Part shown: positions 52,406-60,613 of the stretch, one piece after another
Numbering within the stretch: position 1 is the first letter of the stretch
How the letters are laid out: every line of letters begins with the position of its first letter
From: CBDBKL01 sp965116215
GTDB taxonomy: Bacteria; Bdellovibrionota; Bdellovibrionia; Bdellovibrionales; JAKFYE01
Length of the DNA stretch: 64,000 bases
NCBI GenBank assembly: GCA_965116215.1
Contig: OZ220494.1
Span: 806,001 to 870,000, forward strand
Reading direction: 5' to 3'
Made by a program: the position numbers and the translations under genes
The notes under the pieces: model-generated
Databases searched by the model: none
Seen by the model: only the letters and a program-made list of their open reading frames with translations
Told to the model about the DNA's origin: nothing

Positions 52406-52924
52406 TTATGGAAAACACGACTTCTTAAGGCGAGAGTCGACCTGAAGATGTGTTGCGTGATAATAGGCAATAGCCAAAGCATCTGAGGCATCTATCTGAA
52501 TTGTTTCCTTCAAATTCAATTTTTGAACAATGATAGATCGAACAGTTTCTTTTGAGGCCCGACCAGATCCAACCACTCCCTGTTTAACAGAACGAGCTGT
52601 GTATTCAAATACAGGTAACTTTGCTTGCAGGATTTCTGAAAGACAGACTCCTCGTAAATGTCCCAACTTAAATGCAACATCTGGATTCTTACCTAGAAAA
52701 ACATTCTCAACAACAGCCTCATGTATATCACTATGTTGGGATAAAAGATCCTTTATACCCAAAGCCATATAAAGAAGACGATCAGAAAAACACTTCTTTG
52801 AAGAAATCTTTATAACTCCATTTTTTAAATGAGAAATTCCCTGCTGACCTAAAACAATAAGGCCATATCCCAAACAAATAGATCCTGGATCAATACCTAA
52901 TATCACTTTATTTGCGTTAACCAT
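52406..52924 (-). CDS. ruvC: Crossover junction endodeoxyribonuclease RuvC
   Basis: 172 residues. Resolves Holliday junctions. Acidic catalytic residues are visible in ILGIDPGSICLGYGL (Asp), AVVENVFLGKNPDVA (Glu) and DASDALAIAYYH (two Asp). Normal length. It starts 2 bases after yebC; normally ruvA would follow at once, but the lpxC fragment lies between. Confidence 0.96.
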   Translation of the reverse strand: MVNANKVILGIDPGSICLGYGLIVLGQQGISHLKNGVIKISSKKCFSDRLLYMALGIKDLLSQHSDIHEAVVENVFLGKNPDVAFKLGHLRGVCLSEILQAKLPVFEYTARSVKQGVVGSGRASKETVRSIIVQKLNLKETIQIDASDALAIAYYHATHLQVDSRLKKSCFP

Positions 52925-52926
52925 CT

Positions 52927-53673
52927 TTAATCCTTAAGAAGATATTCTAATTCTTCATCGTCCACTTCAAAATTTGTAAATACATTTTGTACATCATCAT
53001 TAGCCTCCAAAGATTCGATCAAATGGACAACTCCCTTTATTTCTTCACCAGTGACACGAACAGTATTTGATGGGATCTTCACAAAACTTTCTTTTTTTAC
53101 GATAAATTCTTTAAAAGCCTTTTTAAGAAATTCATAGTGACTCACAGGCGCATAAATAGACAGTATATCTCCATCAACTCTCAGATCATCGGCACCTGCT
53201 TCAATAGCTATCTCTTGTAATTGGTCAAAATTATTCTTTTCTGAATCAAATACAAATTCAGCCCGTGCATGAAACATCCAGTTGACACACCCCTGCTCTC
53301 CTAAACTTCCATTTCCCTTTTGAAAGATAAAGCGGACTTCAGAAACTGTGCGATTACGATTATCTGTCAAACAGTCCACAAGAAAGGCCACACCACATGG
53401 GCCATAGCCCTCAAAAGTGATTTCATCATATACAACACCCTTTAAATCTCCAGTTCCTTTTTTAATAGACCTTTCAATATTACTTTTAGGCATAGACATG
53501 GTCCGGGCTTCCTCAATGGCCCGACGCAATCTAGAATTAGCAGACGGATCTCCTCCACCTAACTTAGCGGCAACAATGATTTCCTTTGTCAACTTGGTAA
53601 AGAGTTGTCCCTTTTTAGCATCCACTGCTTTTTTAGTATGCTTAATATTTGCCCACTTACTGTGACCTGCCAT
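52927..53673 (-). CDS. yebC: YebC/TACO1 family protein
   Basis: 248 residues. Begins MAGHSKWANIKHTKKAVDAK, the family signature; then GDPSANSRLRRAIEEAR and YGPCGVAFLVDCLTDNRNRT. YebC-type proteins are reported to act as DNA-binding regulators or, like TACO1, as translation factors that relieve stalling at prolines. Neighbours yebC-ruvC-ruvA are a widespread arrangement. An efp gene, also for poly-Pro translation, lies 1 kb away. Confidence 0.96.
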   Translation of the reverse strand: MAGHSKWANIKHTKKAVDAKKGQLFTKLTKEIIVAAKLGGGDPSANSRLRRAIEEARTMSMPKSNIERSIKKGTGDLKGVVYDEITFEGYGPCGVAFLVDCLTDNRNRTVSEVRFIFQKGNGSLGEQGCVNWMFHARAEFVFDSEKNNFDQLQEIAIEAGADDLRVDGDILSIYAPVSHYEFLKKAFKEFIVKKESFVKIPSNTVRVTGEEIKGVVHLIESLEANDDVQNVFTNFEVDDEELEYLLKD

Positions 53674-53767
53674 GTGTTCTCATAAATAACAGGTCTATAG
53701 GTACATAGACAAGAGCTAGAAAAAATTTAAAGATCTACAGACTCAATATGTGTTAAAGTAAGAATCT

Positions 53768-54562
53768 ATGTCAATAAGTCCTGAGTTTCTGACTCGCTAT
53801 CAAAGTATTTATAATGAAAACCCTGAGTCCAAAGTATTTGCCCCCTTGGCAGAAGCCTATAGAAAAATAGGGCTCTTAGATGAAGCCCTTAAGGTGTGCG
53901 AAAAAGGGGTCCCCCTACATCCTGAATTCCCAGGTGGCCATCTCATCCTCTCCAAAATTCTTATTGAGAAAGATCAACTTAAAAAGGCCATTGACCCTCT
54001 TATACGCACTACAGACTTGTCTCCGGAAAATATTTTAGCTCATAAACTACTTGCTGAGACATATATGAAGTTACGACAGCCCAAAAAAGCTTTGAGTTCT
54101 TACAAAATGGTCTTACTTCTAAATCCGAACGACAAAACAGCGGCACATCATATTCATAAACTAGAGAGTCTAACGGCAGACGAATATGACGATGCACTTT
54201 TTATAACGAGAAATTCCACATCCAATGAAACAACAAACGATCCACACGAAGAGACAAAGCCGAATCATCAAACAACTGTAGAGCATTTTATATCACTCAC
54301 CGACGCTTTCATTGTCAGATCAAACTTTGAAAAAGCTCTAGAGACACTCAGTCAGTTAGAATCAACAATTGGATCTCATCCCGAAATTGACAAAAGAAAA
54401 GCCTTTTTAAATGCACAAAATACCTCTCCTCTTCCAATAGAGACAGAAGAGGATATTATTCCCCTCAAAATCGATCTAGAACAAAACAAAAAGAAAAAAA
54501 TCAAACGCCTACAATCCATGCTGCGTAGGATAAAAGAAAGACGTATCAATCTTTCTCCCTAA
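53768..54562 (+). CDS. TPR protein, deltaproteobacterial type
   Basis: 264 residues. Three or four TPR units in residues 1-140 (NPESKVFAPLAEAYRKIGL, HPEFPGGHLILSKILIEK, SPENILAHKLLAETYMKL, NPNDKTAAHHIHKL), a polar stretch, another helical region at about 180-220, and a very basic tail (KKKKIKRLQSMLRRIKERR). No signal peptide, so it is cytoplasmic. The opening pattern (SKVFAPLAEAYRK) is common in deltaproteobacterial proteins. Function unknown. Divergent from yebC. Confidence 0.8.
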   Translation: MSISPEFLTRYQSIYNENPESKVFAPLAEAYRKIGLLDEALKVCEKGVPLHPEFPGGHLILSKILIEKDQLKKAIDPLIRTTDLSPENILAHKLLAETYMKLRQPKKALSSYKMVLLLNPNDKTAAHHIHKLESLTADEYDDALFITRNSTSNETTNDPHEETKPNHQTTVEHFISLTDAFIVRSNFEKALETLSQLESTIGSHPEIDKRKAFLNAQNTSPLPIETEEDIIPLKIDLEQNKKKKIKRLQSMLRRIKERRINLSP

Positions 54563-54763
54563 ATATTCTGCCTCTTCTACTACAATATAGAGCAAAATCA
54601 GTTTATCAACTCATGCACTAGGAATATTTTTGAAAACAAATTTTCAGAAAAATCAAAATATATTCCCAAAACTATCATAGAATAAGATAGACTTTTAAAT
54701 AGAAAAAGTACTCTAGACAAGAGTCCCTAAAAAAGATAACTTTAACCCTTAGAGATCAGTCAT

Positions 54764-55327
54764 ATGTATGAAACATCCGATTTTCGTAAAAATTTAAAAA
54801 TCCTCTTAGATGGAGTTCCCTATATTATTATAGATTTTCAACACGTTAAGCCCGGAAAAGGCAACCAATTTACCAGAACAAAACTAAAAAATCTATTAAC
54901 ACGCACAAATTTAGAGAGAACATTTAAATCTGGAGAAAAATTTCAAGTGCCAGATATACGCACAATTAATGTTAATTTTCTCTATAAAGATCATTCTGGA
55001 TTCCATTTTATGGATCAAGCCAATTATGATCAATTTCTTCTGAACGCAGAGAAAGTAGGAGATGCATCTCAATATTTAACGGAGAATCTTGAGGTTGTTA
55101 TTTTAATGTTTAATGAAAAACCTGTGGATATAGCTCTACCTAAAGCTGTTAATTTAAAGGTGACCCAAACAGATCCCGGATTGAAAGGCAACACAGTCAC
55201 AAACACAAATAAACCTGCAACTATAGAAACAGGGGCTATCATTCAAGTACCCTTACATATTAATGAAGGAGACACTATACGTGTAGATACTCGAACAGGC
55301 AGCTATGTTGAGCGTGTCAAGGGATAG
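54764..55327 (+). CDS. efp: Translation elongation factor P
   Basis: 187 residues, three beta-barrel domains. It rescues ribosomes stalled at consecutive prolines. The tip loop is HVKPGKGNQF with Lys32, the position that many bacteria modify with beta-lysine. The end GDTIRVDTRTGSYVERVKG is the standard C terminus. No modification enzymes (epmA, epmB) are in the window. Single gene after a 200-base gap in which I see nothing else. Confidence 0.97.
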   Translation: MYETSDFRKNLKILLDGVPYIIIDFQHVKPGKGNQFTRTKLKNLLTRTNLERTFKSGEKFQVPDIRTINVNFLYKDHSGFHFMDQANYDQFLLNAEKVGDASQYLTENLEVVILMFNEKPVDIALPKAVNLKVTQTDPGLKGNTVTNTNKPATIETGAIIQVPLHINEGDTIRVDTRTGSYVERVKG

Positions 55328-55535
55328 TCTCTGGGGGGCTTGAGCCACCAATATTTGAGAATAATATGTCTCAATACATTAAAGAAAACAGACTAATGTA
55401 TAGAGTTTTCCACACAATTTTTCCCAGTATATAATTCTAAAGACAAATCGAACTCTAAAGCTCTGTATTTTTTAAATTTTCTTAGATAATAAAAGAAGTT
55501 ATTCTAAAAAGAGTACATAAAATACGAGGTAAATT

Positions 55536-56603
55536 TTGTCCAGTTCTATTGAAATTGAAATTAATAAGCTACTTAAACAAAAAGAGGACATGTACCAAAT
55601 TGCTGATGAACTCATTAAAAAGTGGAGAAGTTCTGAATTATCCTATAGAGACAAAGAAAGCATCTCTTTCTTCTTATTTTATTCTGGCTTTTACCCTTCC
55701 CTCATTGAAAGTATTATTTTCTCATTGAGAAGAAAGAGTAAAATTCCATGGTCAACTCTGATGCTCTTTCTAGAGTCAGAAAAAGAAAAAGTAGATTCTA
55801 AACTCATAGATCTCTTATTTACTGGAGCAAAAAAAGAGGACCAACTAGAAGGAATGACTCTCTCGACACAATTTGATGATCTGGATATAAGATTTAAAAC
55901 AACTCGCAAAAAATTTTATACAAAATGGCTAAATTCCTTCAAAGAAAAAAGGAAAGAATTGCTATCTCAAGCAGCAATTTTTCACAATGATGGATTATTT
56001 GAAAAAGAAAAAGAGATTCTTAAAGAAGTGCAACTGTTATCTAATGAAGAAGCTCCTAATATTTTAAACAAATTTGATAAGTTATCTCTAAGGCAAGCTA
56101 AAGAAATGTTAAATAAAATAAAAGATCGTATAAGAGATAGCTCTCACTCTAAATATAGAGAAACATCTGTAAACAATGAAAAATTAAAAGAAGCTGAAAA
56201 TAAAATTGGAAATTTATTAGTTCAACTGAGCAAAGAGCAACCAGAACTTTCTTATCATATCTCGATTGCTCTTACGCAAATGGAGTTATTTAATTTTGCC
56301 CTGAAAGCCCTATCTTACTCTAAAAAGGCCCCTCAGAGCAAATGGTTAAGGCTGGAGCTTCTTTTACTCACACGCCAGTATATTTCTGTCATAGACTTAG
56401 CCCAAAGACTTGAAGTCAGAGAAAAAGACAACTCAGAATCTGTTTTTTCAACAATGTACGCTAAAGCAAAAGCTCTTTGGGGGCTCTCTCAAAGAACAGA
56501 GGCCATACAATTACTAGAATCTATATTGAAAGTGAGACCTCAATATCGTTCTTCTCATTCTCTCTTAATGAAGTGGAAGGAGAGGAGGGACAATAAACCA
56601 TGA
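55536..56603 (+). CDS. Helical TPR-like protein upstream of tamB
   Basis: 355 residues, all-helical by appearance. Basic central region (about 120-215) with probable coiled coil. TPR-like pairs occupy the last 130 residues (ISIALTQMELFNFALKALSYSKKAP, ALWGLSQRTEAIQLLESILKVRP). No signal peptide. I do not recognise the family. The start is a TTG at 55536 with ACGAGGT six bases upstream. Its stop overlaps the tamB start (ATGA), so it is coupled to envelope-assembly genes and may be a cytoplasmic or peripheral partner. Confidence 0.75.
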   Translation: MSSSIEIEINKLLKQKEDMYQIADELIKKWRSSELSYRDKESISFFLFYSGFYPSLIESIIFSLRRKSKIPWSTLMLFLESEKEKVDSKLIDLLFTGAKKEDQLEGMTLSTQFDDLDIRFKTTRKKFYTKWLNSFKEKRKELLSQAAIFHNDGLFEKEKEILKEVQLLSNEEAPNILNKFDKLSLRQAKEMLNKIKDRIRDSSHSKYRETSVNNEKLKEAENKIGNLLVQLSKEQPELSYHISIALTQMELFNFALKALSYSKKAPQSKWLRLELLLLTRQYISVIDLAQRLEVREKDNSESVFSTMYAKAKALWGLSQRTEAIQLLESILKVRPQYRSSHSLLMKWKERRDNKP

Positions 56604-59600
56604 TACAATTCCGAACGCTCTATAAATACATTTTAGTAACCCTTTTATTTATAATGCTGGGATTTATAAAAACATACCATGTCCCACAATTAAAAACATG
56701 GGCCATATTAAAAATTGAAGACTTAAGTAGAAAACATATTCCTTCTATAGCTTTTATCCCAGAAGATATTGAGTTTCACTTATGGCCACTAGAAATAAGA
56801 TTGAAATCTAGCAAAATTCATATAAAAGGAGAGCTATCTCGATCCATAACCCCGATAATGATAAAAAACTTATCTGTTCGATTAAAAATATATAGCCTAA
56901 TCATGGGGAATTATCATGAATCTATAGAGGTGAATATCCACCAACCCCATTTTGCAGTTCTTATTCAAAATGATAACCAAATAGATATTGGATCAAAAGG
57001 ATTACCAACAGTTAAAGATTTTCTAAACAAAATAAATACAGTCATTAATCCTAAAACAATTAAATTCATATCTAGTATCCCCATTGCAAACCTTAATGTT
57101 ACCGATGGAAAAATGACTATAGAAGATACTTCTGTTGATTTTATTTCCAAAATCAATCGATTAAACTTTAAGATTAAAAATTATCCTCAAGGGATTTCTC
57201 TAGATGCTCATATCAAAGATACTCTATTCAAAAGAAAGAGCGTTAATACATTTTTAAAAAATGTAGGGTTAGACTTTAAATTAAGTTTAAAAGATAACAT
57301 TCTCTCCTTAAGTGATTTAAAATTTCAACACAAAAAGTCTTTCATTATTAGTAAGGGCGATACCTCCTTTGATTTAAAAAGAAGTACTGTTCAAAATCTG
57401 AATATCAAAGTACGAACACACTTTGCATTGGCTTCTCTAAGACAAAGCTTACTTACATTTTTCCCAGGGCACTCCATCCCAAAAATAAGGGGAATATTAA
57501 AATCAGAATTTGAATATGGATTTGACCAGGAGAACCTAAAGGAGGTCACCGGAAAATTTGAAACAAAAAACTTAAAAATAGATAAATTTTTTATAGGAAA
57601 TATTCACTCTCAAATCACTTTTAATAATAAAAATATCTACTCCCCCCTTGTAAGAGTGTACAACAACAGTGGCATAATTCATTTTAAAGATCTAGACATA
57701 CAATGGAACAAACAAAAAAACATTAAATACATATTAAACTTAAAAAAAATAGAGCTAGGCACATTCCTCAATAACCTCGGGCTAGATGTCTCCAACTTAA
57801 AAATGAAAATAAACGCCAATATTCCTTGTGATGGAATTCTACAACCCTCTCTTTCTATAAATTGTAACGGAAACCTAGATGGCAATAATTTCTCCCTGAC
57901 ATCGGTAGATAAAGGATCAAGTATAATTGCTCTAGATACATTTTTACTAAATGGCACCGTCAATTTAACTTCTGATAGGGTAAATATTAAATCAGACATA
58001 AGTATTGGTGAATCCACTAAGGGTAAGGCTGATAGCTCAATCCATTTTGACAAAGGATTTCACATTAAATATGAAACAAAATCCTTGGACTTTAAGGATA
58101 TCAAAAGTTTAGCTGGATTGAAATTGGAAGGACAAACTCAAATAAAGGGATCAACAAAAGGCGATAGCAATAAAGCTACATTTAATATGAATCTATCTAC
58201 AAAAAATATTTGGTTAAATGATTATGGTTTAGGAAATTTCCGTTCTTATTTATCTTATAAAAAAGGGAAATTACTATTTTCAAATATTAAAGGAAAATAT
58301 AGAAATTTAAATTTCAAAGGAAAAACTCTTGTCGATTTAAACAAAGAAATTATGGACACTCGATTTAATATTGAAAAAGGAGAGGTTCACAACCTACAAA
58401 GTCTTTTATCTCGTAAATACACTCTTCCATATGATGTTCATGGGAATTTATATGTCACCAAGGGTCATGTTTGGGGGCCTTTTGAGTTTACAAAATTAAA
58501 CTATGATATCAATTCTACAGTTTATAATGGCACTGTTGGACTAGAAACATTTGATGAATTTATTTTTAATATTAAAGCAAGAAATGGGCTTGTTAAGCCT
58601 AAAAATATTCTCCTTAAAAAGGGGCGCAGTCAGGCAACCCTGCAAGGTGTGGGAAAACCTGATGGAAGTATTGATATAAAAATATCAAGCCAAAATTTTA
58701 AACTTGAAGATTCTGAAGTCATATCAAAATTAGTTCCCAATTTAAATGGAAGGGCTAACTTAGCACTTCATCTCACAGACCATATCCTATCTCCAAAGAC
58801 AGAGCTTTTTGCCAAAATAACCGACACATCTATTGGTCTAGAGCCCTTTCCTGATTTAGAAGCCAAGGGAAGCATCACTACAAAGGGGATCAGTGGAACA
58901 GGACAACTTCAAAATCAAGCTCTTAAACTATCTTTTGATTTTCCCTTTGCAGACAAATACCCTTTTAAGTTCTATCTCAATGCTCAAAAATGGAATTTTA
59001 CTCCACTATTCTCAACAATTTCTCCAACACTCAATGCAAACGAATATCAAAGTGAATTTACAGGAATTATCGATTTACAAAGTGAATCTGGAGGTTTTTG
59101 GAAGTCTTCAGGGACAGTTGATTTATCCTCATTTCATATAAAGAGGGGGGATAGTGAAGGCTATATAAACCAGCCCACTAAGATTATTTTTAATAATGGG
59201 AAAATGAATATAGATTCTCTACGTTTTAAAGGAAATAATACTTCATTAGAAATAAAATCAGTCAATAGCAGTCAAAATAATCTTGACTTAAAAGCCATGG
59301 GAAAAATTGAAATAGGTCTTCTCGCATTTATCACTCCGTTTCTAAGTGACCTTAGAGGTACTCTCTCATTAAACTTTCAAATGAGCGGTACAGCATCAAA
59401 TCCAAAACTTAGAGGATTAGCAATCATACAAAATGGCTTCGTACAAGTCCCTGATCTTATTCATCCCTTTGAAAATATACAATCTGATATTTTATTCAAC
59501 CAAAAAAAAGTCATTATTAATACTTTTAATTCTGATTTTGCCTCTGGAATTGTTAATGCCAGTGGATCTATTAGAATTAAAGATTTTAAAAACTTCCCAA

Positions 59601-60613
59601 CAAACATTCAGGGAGAATTTAATAATGTGAATTTAAATTTTCCAGAAAAAGTTGAAACCTCTGGAGATGGTTCGTTTAAAATCTCTGGTCGCTGGTTTCC
59701 TTTCACTCTGACTTCTCATTATACAATAAATAAAGGACTCATAACTAAAACACTTGAAGAGGCACAAGATGAAGAGTTTCAACTTCGACGAAGAGATTTT
59801 TTACCTGACTTTTTAATGGAAGCTCGATTCTCAATGTTTAATTTAAATATCACATCTCTATTTAATAATAATTTCTATGTTCGAAATAGCCTGGTAGATA
59901 CTCCCATTAGAGGCTCTATTCAAATCAAAGGAACATCACTTAATCCAATACTCTTAGGAACTGTTTATACAAAGCCCGGAGGCAAACTTTTCTTTAAAGA
60001 TATCCCCTTTGATATCGTTAATTCTCAATTAAAATTTGATAATCCAAATAAAAATAATCCTTATGTTTATTCTGAAGCTAACGTCCGTGTAAAAAATCAT
60101 GATATCTCTCTTCTTTTACAAGGGTATGCAGATAATTATAAAATCAACTTAAGCAGCCAACCCCCATTGACAGAACAAGACATTGTCTCTCTATTAGCTT
60201 TAGGCATTACCACTGACGAGTTAGAATCTTATGATTCAGAAGAACAGATTACTCAGCAGTCCTACGAAATTGGTTCTGCACTGATCTCTAATAACCCTCT
60301 GGGAAACGAGATAAAAAAGAAGTATGGTGTTGAAGTTAAATTTTCATCTGCAATTGATGATAGTAATACTCTCAATCCTAAAATCATTGTTAGTAAAAAA
60401 TGGTCTCCTCGCTTGAATACAAGCACCAGTAGAACATTTGGAACTGAGGTCAAACAAGATGTAAAAGTTCAATACCAATTAAATAACAGCCTATCTGTCA
60501 TTGGAAGTTGGGAAGGGAAAGAATTTACAGAAGAAGCACAGTTCTTAGATACAGAATCAGAAAATACAGATATATTAGGATTAGATTTAGAATATAGGGT
60601 CAATTTCAAATGA
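56600..60613 (+). CDS. tamB: TamB-like translocation/assembly protein (AsmA/DUF490 superfamily)
   Basis: 1337 residues. One N-terminal membrane anchor (about 8-25), then a very long run of repetitive beta strands forming the hydrophobic groove of AsmA-like bridging proteins. The C-terminal TamB domain (about 990-1337) shows RGSIQIKGTSLNPILLGTVYTKPGGKLFF, then LSSQPPLTEQDIVSLLALGITTDEL, both family hallmarks. TamB spans the periplasm, implicated in outer-membrane protein insertion and in phospholipid transport to the outer membrane. Overlapping starts and stops tie it to both neighbours. Confidence 0.92.
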   Translation: MIQFRTLYKYILVTLLFIMLGFIKTYHVPQLKTWAILKIEDLSRKHIPSIAFIPEDIEFHLWPLEIRLKSSKIHIKGELSRSITPIMIKNLSVRLKIYSLIMGNYHESIEVNIHQPHFAVLIQNDNQIDIGSKGLPTVKDFLNKINTVINPKTIKFISSIPIANLNVTDGKMTIEDTSVDFISKINRLNFKIKNYPQGISLDAHIKDTLFKRKSVNTFLKNVGLDFKLSLKDNILSLSDLKFQHKKSFIISKGDTSFDLKRSTVQNLNIKVRTHFALASLRQSLLTFFPGHSIPKIRGILKSEFEYGFDQENLKEVTGKFETKNLKIDKFFIGNIHSQITFNNKNIYSPLVRVYNNSGIIHFKDLDIQWNKQKNIKYILNLKKIELGTFLNNLGLDVSNLKMKINANIPCDGILQPSLSINCNGNLDGNNFSLTSVDKGSSIIALDTFLLNGTVNLTSDRVNIKSDISIGESTKGKADSSIHFDKGFHIKYETKSLDFKDIKSLAGLKLEGQTQIKGSTKGDSNKATFNMNLSTKNIWLNDYGLGNFRSYLSYKKGKLLFSNIKGKYRNLNFKGKTLVDLNKEIMDTRFNIEKGEVHNLQSLLSRKYTLPYDVHGNLYVTKGHVWGPFEFTKLNYDINSTVYNGTVGLETFDEFIFNIKARNGLVKPKNILLKKGRSQATLQGVGKPDGSIDIKISSQNFKLEDSEVISKLVPNLNGRANLALHLTDHILSPKTELFAKITDTSIGLEPFPDLEAKGSITTKGISGTGQLQNQALKLSFDFPFADKYPFKFYLNAQKWNFTPLFSTISPTLNANEYQSEFTGIIDLQSESGGFWKSSGTVDLSSFHIKRGDSEGYINQPTKIIFNNGKMNIDSLRFKGNNTSLEIKSVNSSQNNLDLKAMGKIEIGLLAFITPFLSDLRGTLSLNFQMSGTASNPKLRGLAIIQNGFVQVPDLIHPFENIQSDILFNQKKVIINTFNSDFASGIVNASGSIRIKDFKNFPTNIQGEFNNVNLNFPEKVETSGDGSFKISGRWFPFTLTSHYTINKGLITKTLEEAQDEEFQLRRRDFLPDFLMEARFSMFNLNITSLFNNNFYVRNSLVDTPIRGSIQIKGTSLNPILLGTVYTKPGGKLFFKDIPFDIVNSQLKFDNPNKNNPYVYSEANVRVKNHDISLLLQGYADNYKINLSSQPPLTEQDIVSLLALGITTDELESYDSEEQITQQSYEIGSALISNNPLGNEIKKKYGVEVKFSSAIDDSNTLNPKIIVSKKWSPRLNTSTSRTFGTEVKQDVKVQYQLNNSLSVIGSWEGKEFTEEAQFLDTESENTDILGLDLEYRVNFK